DNA from: a bacterium
GTDB lineage: Bacteria; Bdellovibrionota_G; JALEGL01
Direction of reading: 5' to 3'
Assembly (NCBI GenBank): GCA_022763185.1
Contig: JALEGL010000008.1
Span: 139,169-203,168 of the forward strand
Length of the DNA stretch: 64,000 nt
The notes beneath the pieces are model-generated. The model was given only the letters and a program-made list of their open reading frames with translations, made no database searches and was not told where the DNA came from. Shown here piece by piece: positions 54,838 through 63,453 of this stretch. Within the stretch, counting starts at the first letter, position 1, and every line of letters begins with the position of its first letter. A program made the translations under genes and the position numbers.

Positions 54838-56757
54838 ATGAAGTTGATTAAATTATCCTTACCCAATGGAGATATAAAAGAAATTGAACAGGGCAGTTGT
54901 GGTCTTGATGTGGCACACATGATTGGCTCAGGCTTGGCTAAAGCGGCGCTCGCAGTGGAGTACAATGGGAAACTGCTAGATTTAAGAAGCCCTTTACTAG
55001 AAGATGGTACGTTTTCAGTCATCACCAGCAAAGATCCTAAAGGTCAAGAAGTGATTAAACATTCTGCTGAGCATATTATGGCTCAGGTGGTTAAAGAAAT
55101 TTGGCCCAAGACTCAAGTGGATGTGGGAAGAACCGATCACAGTGAAAAGTTTCAATATGATTTTAAAGTTGAGCAGCCGTTCACTGAAGAAGATTTAGAA
55201 AAAATAGAAAAAGCCATGCAAAAAAGCATTGGTCAAAAACATGCTTTTTCACGCCAGGTTGTGACGCGACAAGAAGCCGAAACCATCTTTAAGGAAAAAG
55301 GTGAGTTGCTTAAGTTAGAGCGTTTGGCAGATATACCTGAAGATGAAGAGATTACTATTTTTAGTCATGGTGGCTTTGTTGATTTATGCAGAGGCCCACA
55401 CGTTCAGCACGCTGGACAAATCGGTGCTGTAAAAATATTAGACTCTTCTGCATCTTATTTTAAAGGTGATGAGAACAATGAAGTTTTACAAAGAGTCTAT
55501 GGTACAGCCTTTTCAAACAAAACAGAATTAAAAGAGTATTTAGCCCTGATTGAAGAAGCCAAGCGCAGAGACCATCGTAAACTGGGTAAAGAGCTTGATT
55601 TATTTAGCGTCTCAGATGAAGTTGGGCCAGGTTTAATTTTGTGGCACCCTAAAGGTGCTTTGCTAAGGCATTTGGTTGAGGAATTCTGGAAACAGCAGCA
55701 TTTAGAAAATGGTTATGACTTTGCGTACACACCACACATTGCCAAGTCAAAATTATGGGAAACATCTGGGCATACTGAGTTTTATCAGGAAAATATGTTT
55801 TCAGGCATGGATGTTGATGATCAAGGTTACTTGGTAAAACCCATGAATTGTCCATTTCACGTCCAGATTTTTAAATCTAAATTAAAAAGTTATAGAGACT
55901 TACCCGTGCGCATTGCAGAACTGGGAACGGTCTATCGTTATGAACGTTCAGGGGTGTTGCATGGCTTATTGCGTGTGCGAGGGTTTACCCAAGATGATGC
56001 CCATTTATTTGTTGCACCAAAACAATTGAATGAGGAAATCTATCAAGTCTTGCAGTTTGTGCAAAAAATGTTTGCTCGCTTTGATTTTCATGAGTATGAA
56101 ATTTATTTATCTACACGTCCAGAGAAGTCCGTAGGTTCAGATGAAGACTGGGCTTTGGCAACAGAAGCACTGCAAGGTGCTTTGGATAAGTCTGGTTTGC
56201 CTTACAATGAAGATCCAGGTGAAGGGGTGTTTTATGGACCCAAAATTGATATTAAAATAAAAGATTCTATCGGTAGGTCTTGGCAATGTGCTACAATACA
56301 AGCTGACTTTAATTTACCCATGCGTTTTAACTTGCAGTTTGTTGATGATGATGGCCAGAAAAAAGCACCCATTATGATTCATAGAGCCCTATTTGGCTCA
56401 ATTGAACGTTTTTTAGGATGTTTGATTGAGCATTATGCAGGCGTATTTCCTTTTTGGTTGTCACCTGTACAATTAAAGCTTTTACCGATTACTCAAGATC
56501 ACCACGCTTACGCAAAAGACTTAAAAAATAAGCTTGAGTTTCAAGGTTACAGGGTTGAACTTGATGATAGAAGCGAAAAATTGGGCTATAAAATAAGAGA
56601 AGCTCAAATGGAAAAAGTTCCCTACGCATTAGTAATTGGGGATCAGGAAGTTAAGGATAAAACAGTGTCTTTGCGTGCTAGAGGCGAAAAAAATATGAAA
56701 ACTTACAGTCTAGATGATTTAAATACATTTTTACAAAAAAATATGGAGGAGAAATAA
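54838..56757 (+). CDS. thrS: Threonyl-tRNA synthetase
   Basis: A 639-residue full-length ThrRS: TGS domain (residues 1-60), editing domain with HSAEHIMAQ and the CRGPHV segment, class II catalytic core with motif 2 (VYRYERSGVLHGLLRVRGFT) and motif 3, and an anticodon-binding domain from about 535. It charges tRNA-Thr and edits mischarged Ser. AAAAAGAG touches the ATG. It leads the usual thrS-infC-rpmI-rplT-pheS-pheT order. Confidence 0.97.
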   Translation: MKLIKLSLPNGDIKEIEQGSCGLDVAHMIGSGLAKAALAVEYNGKLLDLRSPLLEDGTFSVITSKDPKGQEVIKHSAEHIMAQVVKEIWPKTQVDVGRTDHSEKFQYDFKVEQPFTEEDLEKIEKAMQKSIGQKHAFSRQVVTRQEAETIFKEKGELLKLERLADIPEDEEITIFSHGGFVDLCRGPHVQHAGQIGAVKILDSSASYFKGDENNEVLQRVYGTAFSNKTELKEYLALIEEAKRRDHRKLGKELDLFSVSDEVGPGLILWHPKGALLRHLVEEFWKQQHLENGYDFAYTPHIAKSKLWETSGHTEFYQENMFSGMDVDDQGYLVKPMNCPFHVQIFKSKLKSYRDLPVRIAELGTVYRYERSGVLHGLLRVRGFTQDDAHLFVAPKQLNEEIYQVLQFVQKMFARFDFHEYEIYLSTRPEKSVGSDEDWALATEALQGALDKSGLPYNEDPGEGVFYGPKIDIKIKDSIGRSWQCATIQADFNLPMRFNLQFVDDDGQKKAPIMIHRALFGSIERFLGCLIEHYAGVFPFWLSPVQLKLLPITQDHHAYAKDLKNKLEFQGYRVELDDRSEKLGYKIREAQMEKVPYALVIGDQEVKDKTVSLRARGEKNMKTYSLDDLNTFLQKNMEEK

Positions 56758-56761
56758 CTAA

Positions 56762-57280
56762 GTGAAGAAAAATGAATACAGACAAAGGGTCAATAGAATG
56801 ATCCGTGTGCCAAAAGTGCGTGTTATAGGTCCTGATGGCGATCAATTAGGCGTATTAGATACACAAGAAGCTTTAAGAATTGCTCAAGATAAACAGTTGG
56901 ATTTAATAGAAATTTCTCCAAAAGCCAGACCTCCAGTATGTAAGATCATGGATTATGGTAAATTTAAGTATCAACAAAAGAAAAAAAATCAAGAAGCCAA
57001 GAAAAATCAAAGTGTAATTCAGGTCAAAGAAATTAAAATGCGACCCTCAACGGACTTGCATGACTTCAACTTTAAACTTAAACATATTGAAAAATTTCTA
57101 GGTGAAGGCAATAAAGTTAAAGTCACCATTCGGTTTAGGGGGAGAGAAGTGGTCCATTCAGAGCTTGGTTTAACCATGCTCAATAAAATCAGTGAAAACC
57201 TTGAAGATAAATGTACCATTGACCAATCACCAAAGCTTGAAGGGCGTAACATGACCATGGTTTTAGGGCCCAAAAAATAA
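56762..57280 (+). CDS. infC: Translation initiation factor IF-3
   Basis: A 172-residue IF-3: N-terminal domain (RVPKVRVIGPDGDQLGVLDT), lysine-rich linker, and C-terminal domain (KEIKMRPSTDLHDFNFKLKH). It starts at a non-ATG codon, GTG 56762, with GGAGGAG ten bases upstream inside the end of thrS; rare starts are typical of infC, where they serve autoregulation by IF-3 proofreading. Confidence 0.96.
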   Translation: MKKNEYRQRVNRMIRVPKVRVIGPDGDQLGVLDTQEALRIAQDKQLDLIEISPKARPPVCKIMDYGKFKYQQKKKNQEAKKNQSVIQVKEIKMRPSTDLHDFNFKLKHIEKFLGEGNKVKVTIRFRGREVVHSELGLTMLNKISENLEDKCTIDQSPKLEGRNMTMVLGPKK

Positions 57281-57436
57281 CCCAAGTTACATTTTAAAAG
57301 AAAAGTAAGAAACAAGCGCAAGGGCACGTACTCTTGTAAAATTTCAAAAAAAGATTGATTTGCACTTAAAAATGGTTTATTGAGTGCGATCTATACAGAT
57401 GTTTATGGGTAAGGGCCCAAACGAAGGAGAAATACA

Positions 57437-57634
57437 ATGCCTAAAATGAAAACAAGAAGAGGCGCAGCAAAACGTTTAAAAATAACCAAAAGTGGTAAAA
57501 TTAAGGCTAAAAAAGCTAATTTGCGTCACATTTTGACTTCAAAGGACCCAAAACGCAAAAGACAGCTAAGAAAACGCATGTACATTGCTGGAGTTGATGA
57601 AGCAAGAGTACTGAAAATGCTTCCATATGGTTGA
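57437..57634 (+). CDS. rpmI: 50S ribosomal protein L35
   Basis: A 65-residue, highly basic protein, MPKMKTRRGAAKRLKITKSG at the start, as expected for L35. ACGAAGGAGAA precedes the ATG. The 156-base gap before it may hold an L20-type regulatory leader: a hairpin TTGCACT/AGTGCGA can form around 57358-57392, but this is weak. Confidence 0.96.
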   Translation: MPKMKTRRGAAKRLKITKSGKIKAKKANLRHILTSKDPKRKRQLRKRMYIAGVDEARVLKMLPYG

Positions 57635-57700
57635 AGATAAAACTAAAGTTATAGAATTTTATTAAGACAAGCAGCAGTAGATTGAAAGAAGGATAGAGAT

Positions 57701-58054
57701 ATGCCTAGAGTAAAAAGAGGATTTAAAGCCAATAGAAGACGTAAAAAGCTTATGGATAGAGCTGAGGGCTTTAGAGGAAGACGTAAAAACTGTTATTCTC
57801 TGGCAGCCATTGCAGTAGAGCGTGCTTTAGACAATGCTTATACCGGCAGAAAAAATAGAAAACGTGACTTTAGACGACTTTGGATTCAGAGAATTAACGC
57901 AGCCGCCAGAAACTTTGATTTAAGTTACAGCCGCTTTATGGCATTGCTTAAAAAATCTGGCTTAGAACTGAATCGTAAAGTTTTGGCAGATATTGCAGTT
58001 AAAGACCCAAAAGGTTTTGAAGATATTGTAAATACTGTTAAAAAAGCTGCGTGA
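57701..58054 (+). CDS. rplT: 50S ribosomal protein L20
   Basis: A 117-residue protein of normal L20 length with [20 protein letters not shown], then [12 protein letters not shown] and [17 protein letters not shown]20 is needed for early 50S assembly and represses its own operon in many bacteria. It overlaps pheS by four bases (GTGA). Confidence 0.97.
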   Translation: MPRVKRGFKANRRRKKLMDRAEGFRGRRKNCYSLAAIAVERALDNAYTGRKNRKRDFRRLWIQRINAAARNFDLSYSRFMALLKKSGLELNRKVLADIAVKDPKGFEDIVNTVKKAA

Positions 58055-59070
58055 GTTTAGATAAATTAAAAAGAATTTATAAAAAAGCTGAACAAGACCT
58101 TACCAAACTAAAAGATCTTGCTCAGCTTAATAACGTAAAAGCCCACTACTTAGGTAAACAGGGTTTGTTAAAAGATTTTCTCAAAGATCTTTCTAAGCTA
58201 AGCAATGACGAGAAAAAAATTTTTGGCAAAGAAGTCAATGCCATTAAGAACAGTTTAGAAGAAAAATTCCAAAATAAAAAATCAGATTTAGAGACTAAAT
58301 TAGAAGCTGCTAAGCTGGCTTCTGAAAAAATAGATATTACTTTACCAGGTAAAAAAAACAGACCTGGATCACTTCATCCTTTAAGTATTGTTGAAAATGA
58401 GATCGTGAATGCTTTGAAGTCTTTAGGCTTTTCAGTAGCCTCAGGACCAGAAATTGAATCAGATTATTATAATTTTGAAGCATTGAATTTTCCAAAAAAC
58501 CATCCTGCCCGTGACATGCAAGACACCTTTTTTGTCGATGAACAAACTGTTTTAAGGACACATACATCACCTGTTCAAGTTAGGTGTATGGAAAAAAACG
58601 ATCCACCTCTGCGTATAATAGTGCCAGGACGTGTTTATAGAAATGATGCTGACGCAACTCATTCTCCTGTTTTTCATCAAGTTGAAGGACTGTGTGTGGA
58701 TGCGGATATTAATTTTGGTGACTTAAAAGGAACTTTAGAAGCCTTTATTAAGATGATTTTTGGTAGCTCGGTAAAAACAAGGTTTAGACCCAGTTTTTTT
58801 CCATTTACAGAACCCAGTGCAGAGCTAGATATCATGGGCAAAAATGGTTGGATGGAAATTTTAGGCTGTGGCATGGTTGATCCCAATGTTTTTAGGGCTG
58901 TCATAGAAAAACGCCAAGAGTCCTGTTCAGAGTCACCCTATGATCCTGAAAAGATATCCGGTTTTGCTTTTGGTTTAGGAGTAGAGCGGGTAGCCATGCT
59001 CTTGCATGGTATTGATGATCTTCGTGCCTTTTATGAGAATGACACTCGATTTATTAGCCAGTTTGGGTAA
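58051..59070 (+). CDS. pheS: Phenylalanyl-tRNA synthetase, alpha subunit
   Basis: A 339-residue PheS: N-terminal coiled coil (about 1-90), then the class II core with [20 protein letters not shown], the motif 2 region ([20 protein letters not shown]) and the motif 3 region [14 protein letters not shown]. The start is GTG 58051, overlapping the rplT stop, so translation is coupled. Confidence 0.97.
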   Translation: MSLDKLKRIYKKAEQDLTKLKDLAQLNNVKAHYLGKQGLLKDFLKDLSKLSNDEKKIFGKEVNAIKNSLEEKFQNKKSDLETKLEAAKLASEKIDITLPGKKNRPGSLHPLSIVENEIVNALKSLGFSVASGPEIESDYYNFEALNFPKNHPARDMQDTFFVDEQTVLRTHTSPVQVRCMEKNDPPLRIIVPGRVYRNDADATHSPVFHQVEGLCVDADINFGDLKGTLEAFIKMIFGSSVKTRFRPSFFPFTEPSAELDIMGKNGWMEILGCGMVDPNVFRAVIEKRQESCSESPYDPEKISGFAFGLGVERVAMLLHGIDDLRAFYENDTRFISQFG

Positions 59071-59161
59071 AGTGTTAAAGCAAAAAATTTTAAAGATAAA
59101 ACAATTTATTTTGTCTTCTAGAGTAAAACGGATAATTTTAATGAGAAAGATTTAGTGCCTT

Positions 59162-61549
59162 ATGAAAGTTTTATTGAGTTGGTTGAATGAATATTTAATT
59201 GATAAAGTTGATGCAAAAACTGTAGAAGAGTCTTTGTTAAGGGTTGGTATTGAAGTTGCTACAATTCAGCACTTGGGAAAAGGCTTGGAAGATGTTGTTG
59301 TTGCAAAAGTCAATAACTTTATTCCACACCCCAATGCAGATAAATTGCGTTTGTGTGATGTGACCGATGGTAAAGAAACATTTAAAATTGTATGTGGAGC
59401 AAAAAACTTCAATAAAGGTGATTGTGTCGCTTTAGCTAAAATTGGTGCTGTGTTGCCCAATGGCTTGAAAATCAAAGCATCAAAAATAAGAGGTGAAGAG
59501 TCATTTGGTATGCTGTGTTCTAAAGATGAGTTAGGCTTAGCACAAGGGGATGATGAGGGTATTATTGTTTTTGATGAAAAAGTCAACTTAGGTGAGCCCG
59601 CGGCTAAACAGTTGGGCTTAGATGATACTTTATTTGAGTTAGAGTTAACGCCCAATAGAGGGGATTGTTTGAGTATGCTGGGAGTTGCTAGAGAAGTGGC
59701 TGCTGCGCTAAACGGTAAGAGCAAAAGCCTAGACTACGGTTATGGAAAAGATGACAGCTCTATCCAAGTTGAAGTTATTGAAAAACAACATGTTGACTGT
59801 TACACTTTGGTAGAAATTAACGACCTTGAATGCAAGTTAAGTGAACAAAAAATAAGCAACCGTTTACAGACAATAGGTCAAAGGTCAATCAACGCTATTG
59901 TTGATATTGGCAATTATTGTATGTTTGAGACTGGACAGCCCTTGCATGCTTTTGATCGAGATAAGCTTGTAGGAAAGATATCTGTTCGGTTTGCTAAGGC
60001 AGGAGAAAAAATACTGTGTTTAGATGATGTTGAACGCAGTCTGAATGAGCAAGATTTGATTATTGCAGATGAAGAGGGGCCGGTGGCTCTAGCTGGAATT
60101 ATTGGTGGAGCTAGGACAAGTGTAAACTTGGAGAGCAAAAATATTTTATTGGAAGCTGCCAGTTTTGATGCCGGACTTGTTAGACAAACAGCTAAAAGAT
60201 TAAAACTATCAACGGATAGTTCATACCGTTTTGAGCGGTTTGTTGACCCAAAAGCTGTTTGGCCAAGTGCTTTAAAAGCAGCAAAAATGATTATAAAAAC
60301 CTGTGGTGGACACCAAGCATCCACAACATGGTATGAGAAAGAGCAGCATAAAGAGCAAGAGTATATTTTAAAGCAGCATACCATCAGAAGGGTTCTAGGA
60401 ACTGATTTGCCTGAAGCAGGTGAATGCCTTTCACGATTAGGGATGTCTGTACAAAAGTATGGAGATGATCTTAGAGTTGAAGTCCCTACTTATAGACATG
60501 ATATCAGCAGAGAAATAGATCTGGTTGAGGAAGTGGCAAGAATCTATGGTTATGATAACTTTAAGGGGACAATCCCAAAATTAAATACTTTTTCTTCAAT
60601 ACAAGATGAGTTTACAATTGATCATAAAATCAAATCTGTCTTGAAGTGTGCATCTTATAATGAAGTAAAAAACTACAGTTTTTTTTCTGAACAAGACTCA
60701 AGGTTAAATAACTATTGGCATCAAGAAGCTATTAGCTTAAAAAATGCATTAAATGAAAACACTGAATGGATGCGCAATAGTCTAATTCCAGGACTTTTAC
60801 ATAATTTAAAACTTAACCATAGCCAACAACAAAAACAGATAAAAATTTTTGAAATCTCTAAAACCTATGGAAAACACGCATCAAAAACAAACAGTGAAAA
60901 CTTTTCTCCAGCAAGTGAAAAAAAGTGCCTGGCCATGTTGATCAGTGGAAACGTGGATGAAAAAAAATGGTACATGTCTGAACAAGGAGAGCTTGATTTT
61001 TTTACCTTAAAGGGTGATTTGGAAACTATTTTTGATCAATATGCTTTAGGACAGCTAGCATGGCAACAAACCCAAGACCTTGCCTTTTTACACCCAGGAA
61101 AATCGGCATTGATTCAATTTCAAAATAAAGTTATTGGTTTTATTGGTGAACTTCATCCTTCAGTATGTAGACAGTACGATATACCTAGCTGTTATGTATT
61201 GGAGCTACAAACGCAATCTCTTGAAAATATGCTTTCTAGAAGAAAAAAATACAAAGCCTTTTCTTCATATCCAAGTATATCTCGAGATTTTAGTTTTGTT
61301 GTAGATAAAGATTTATTTGTGGGCGAGTTTATAGACTTTGTAAGTAAGCAAAAAATTAAAGATTGTGTGGATGTTCAATTGTTTGACTTATTTGAATCCA
61401 AAAAGTTAGGTAAAGATAAAAAAAGTATTGCAATAAAACTCAAGTTTCAGTCTAAAGAAAAAACTTTACAAGACAAAGATGTGGACAAACAGTGTGAAAA
61501 ATTATTGAAAACCATTGATAAACAATACAGTTTAGAAGTAAGACAATAG
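59162..61549 (+). CDS. pheT: Phenylalanyl-tRNA synthetase, beta subunit
   Basis: A 795-residue PheT: N-terminal EMAP-type tRNA-binding domain (VVVAKVNNFIPHPNADKLRL), B3/B4 editing domain, B5 domain, a class II-like catalytic fold without activity of its own, and the C-terminal ferredoxin-like anticodon-binding domain (FSSYPSISRDFSFVVDKDLF). It pairs with PheS to charge tRNA-Phe. ihfA, which often follows pheT, is not here; a MerR-type gene comes next. Confidence 0.97.
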   Translation: MKVLLSWLNEYLIDKVDAKTVEESLLRVGIEVATIQHLGKGLEDVVVAKVNNFIPHPNADKLRLCDVTDGKETFKIVCGAKNFNKGDCVALAKIGAVLPNGLKIKASKIRGEESFGMLCSKDELGLAQGDDEGIIVFDEKVNLGEPAAKQLGLDDTLFELELTPNRGDCLSMLGVAREVAAALNGKSKSLDYGYGKDDSSIQVEVIEKQHVDCYTLVEINDLECKLSEQKISNRLQTIGQRSINAIVDIGNYCMFETGQPLHAFDRDKLVGKISVRFAKAGEKILCLDDVERSLNEQDLIIADEEGPVALAGIIGGARTSVNLESKNILLEAASFDAGLVRQTAKRLKLSTDSSYRFERFVDPKAVWPSALKAAKMIIKTCGGHQASTTWYEKEQHKEQEYILKQHTIRRVLGTDLPEAGECLSRLGMSVQKYGDDLRVEVPTYRHDISREIDLVEEVARIYGYDNFKGTIPKLNTFSSIQDEFTIDHKIKSVLKCASYNEVKNYSFFSEQDSRLNNYWHQEAISLKNALNENTEWMRNSLIPGLLHNLKLNHSQQQKQIKIFEISKTYGKHASKTNSENFSPASEKKCLAMLISGNVDEKKWYMSEQGELDFFTLKGDLETIFDQYALGQLAWQQTQDLAFLHPGKSALIQFQNKVIGFIGELHPSVCRQYDIPSCYVLELQTQSLENMLSRRKKYKAFSSYPSISRDFSFVVDKDLFVGEFIDFVSKQKIKDCVDVQLFDLFESKKLGKDKKSIAIKLKFQSKEKTLQDKDVDKQCEKLLKTIDKQYSLEVRQ

Positions 61550-61564
61550 CCGTATTTTGCGCGG

Positions 61565-61594
61565 TTGACAGATAATTAACTTTGAGTTTAGAAT
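61565..61594 (+). promoter_or_regulatory. Possible sigma-70 promoter before the MerR-type gene
   Basis: TTGACA (61565-61570), 18-base spacer, TAGAAT (61589-61594). The predicted transcript would start within a few bases of the TTG at 61604, so the mRNA would be almost leaderless or the site is spurious. Confidence 0.3.
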
Positions 61595-61603
61595 TAGTGT
61601 GGT

Positions 61604-62038
61604 TTGGAAGAGTTTAGAGTTAAAATAAAGCAAAGCATACCCAATAAGATTTTTTTTAAAATTGGAGAAGTGGCTGAGATCACTCAATTGGAACCCTATG
61701 TCCTTAGATATTGGGAAAACGAATTTAATTTTAAATTGAATAAAACCAATCACAAGCAGCGACTCTATCAGCGTAAAGATATCAATGATATATTATTGGT
61801 TAAAAAGCTTTTGTACGATGAAAAATTCACCATTGCTGGAGCAAAGAAGAAAATAAAAGAGCTCAAAAAAAAGCAGCGTCAAAACCAATTGAGCTTGGTT
61901 TATGATTCACCTAAAAATGAAGCTTTGTCGGATAAAAGCATTAAAACTAGTTCAAAAGTTAAAAAAACAGACTCAAATATTATTGCCATAAAACGAGAAT
62001 TAAACTCTATTTTAAATGAATTAAAAGAGTTTAAATAA
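61604..62038 (+). CDS. MerR-family transcriptional regulator
   Basis: A 144-residue protein. Residues about 16-85 form a MerR winged helix-turn-helix (FKIGEVAEITQLEPYVLRYW, then RLYQRKDINDILLVKKLLYD), followed by a lysine-rich coiled helix. The first Leu/Ile-rich residues depend on the TTG start at 61604, which has no clear ribosome site. MerR-type genes near pheT/ihfA are common in deltaproteobacteria and related groups; there the usual ihfA in between is missing here. No metal-binding cysteines are present, so it is not a metal sensor. Targets are unknown. Confidence 0.85.
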   Translation: MEEFRVKIKQSIPNKIFFKIGEVAEITQLEPYVLRYWENEFNFKLNKTNHKQRLYQRKDINDILLVKKLLYDEKFTIAGAKKKIKELKKKQRQNQLSLVYDSPKNEALSDKSIKTSSKVKKTDSNIIAIKRELNSILNELKEFK

Positions 62039-62040
62039 GC

Positions 62041-63192
62041 ATGATTTATCTCGATTATCACGCAACCACGCCGTGTTTGGAAAATGTTTTACAGGAGATG
62101 AATCAATTTCACTTGCACAGCTTTGCTAATATTGGGTCAGAGCACGCTTTAGGGAAAAAAGCGAATGAAGAATTTTTAGCCATACAAGATAACTTAATAC
62201 AAAAAACTCAACTTAAGACATTTAAGTTACTTTACACATCTGGGGCAACAGAGTCGATCAATATTGCTCATCAGGGTTTATTGCAATATTGTAAAACTCA
62301 TAACAAACAAATTATTAGTACCCATATAGAACACAAAGCAACTTTAAATGTACTTGCCTTTATGCAAAAACAGGGTGTTCATGTAGAATATTTGGCTGTG
62401 GATGCATGTGGGCGGATTGATCTCAATCAACTAGAACAGCTGTTAAAACAAAGACCTACAGCCTTATTGAGCTTTATTCACGGCAATAATGAAATGGGGG
62501 TTGTGCAAGATGAACAAAGCTGTATTGCTTTGGCCAAAGATGCGGGTGCTTGGGTGCATATGGATATCTCTCAGTCTATGTGTGTACAAGCGTCTTTGAG
62601 AAACTATCAAGAGGTTGATATGTTATCCTTTTCTGGTCATAAAATTTATGGTCCCAAAGGTATAGGGGGCTTGATTATCAATACAACATCCTCTAAACGT
62701 ATGCCTCTTACAGCCTTAATGTATGGGGGTGAACAAAGTCATGCATTAAAACCGGGAACACATCCCACAGCCTTAGCGGTGGGTCTATGTACCGCATTGA
62801 ATGAATGTTTTACCCACGCACAACAAAGACAACAGCATTTTTTAACTTTAAAACAGTATTTTCTCAAACAATTAGAAAAAAGACTTGATGGCTGGCATCT
62901 CACAGGGGACTTGAAATACACCTTGCCACACAATATTCATTTAAACTTTGATGGGATTCATCACAAGCTTGTTCAAGCATTAAAAAAGATTGCAGTATCA
63001 TCGGGATCAACCTGTAGTTCAAGTAATCAGGCGCCTTCGCATGTTCTTAAAGCTCTAGGGATGAGTGACAGCAGAGCAAGATCAAGCATTCGCATAGGCT
63101 TAGGTATTGATAATAGCCAGGAAGACATGGATACTGCAGTTGAAGATATTGCTCAAACTGTAAAAAAAATACGTGAAAAAACAAGCATTTAA
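62041..63192 (+). CDS. Cysteine desulfurase (NifS/IscS family)
   Basis: A 383-residue fold-type I PLP enzyme. It starts MIYLDYHATTPC; the PLP-binding His and Lys lie in STHIEHKATLN and FSGHKIYGPKGIGG, and the catalytic persulfide Cys is in SSGSTCSSSNQAPSHVL, followed by RSSIRIGLG. It takes sulfur from cysteine for iron-sulfur clusters or tRNA thiolation; MnmA at the left end of the window is a possible client. No iscU, iscA or nifU adjoins it, so the pathway is not fixed. It starts two bases after the MerR-type stop. Confidence 0.92.
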   Translation: MIYLDYHATTPCLENVLQEMNQFHLHSFANIGSEHALGKKANEEFLAIQDNLIQKTQLKTFKLLYTSGATESINIAHQGLLQYCKTHNKQIISTHIEHKATLNVLAFMQKQGVHVEYLAVDACGRIDLNQLEQLLKQRPTALLSFIHGNNEMGVVQDEQSCIALAKDAGAWVHMDISQSMCVQASLRNYQEVDMLSFSGHKIYGPKGIGGLIINTTSSKRMPLTALMYGGEQSHALKPGTHPTALAVGLCTALNECFTHAQQRQQHFLTLKQYFLKQLEKRLDGWHLTGDLKYTLPHNIHLNFDGIHHKLVQALKKIAVSSGSTCSSSNQAPSHVLKALGMSDSRARSSIRIGLGIDNSQEDMDTAVEDIAQTVKKIREKTSI

Positions 63193-63244
63193 GCGCTAGG
63201 ATATTGACTTCATTCTAGAACTCATATAGCTAAAGCAATGAGTT

Positions 63245-63321
63245 CGGGACGTAGCGCAGCCTGGTAGCGCACATGCATGGGGTGCATGGGGTCGCTGGTT
63301 CAAATCCAGTCGTCCCGACCA
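63245..63321 (+). tRNA. tRNA-Pro (anticodon GGG)
   Basis: A 77-base cloverleaf: acceptor CGGGACG/CGTCCCG, D arm GCGC/GCGC, anticodon stem CATGC/GCATG with loop ATGGGGT (anticodon GGG), T arm GCTGG/CCAGT with TTCAAAT, and encoded CCA. An integrase gene faces it from the right. Confidence 0.96.
63300..63321 (+). other. Probable left attachment site (attL) at the tRNA-Pro 3' end
   Basis: Tyrosine integrases often insert at the T arm and 3' end of a tRNA gene and restore it. Here the integrase gene lies 132 bases away, pointing toward tRNA-Pro, the usual arrangement. The exact core cannot be fixed without the right end of the element, which is outside the window. Confidence 0.4.
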
Positions 63322-63453
63322 TTTCTCCGATAACTATCTAAAATCATTTAATAATTTTTTCATATAGTCCTTTTGGGAAAGAAATGGGAAAGATAAAAAA
63401 ATTTCATTGCTGACGGTTTTATTATTTTGAACAAACTGCTCTAGAAATTAATA

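Noticed and set aside
57019-57327. 102-codon minus-strand ORF opposite infC
   Set aside because: Mirror frame of conserved infC coding sequence; no ribosome site or recognisable domain.
59266-60384. Two long minus-strand ORFs (152 and 156 codons) opposite pheT
   Set aside because: They are antisense to a clearly conserved gene, are Ser/Leu-rich with no motif, and reflect the codon pattern of pheT.
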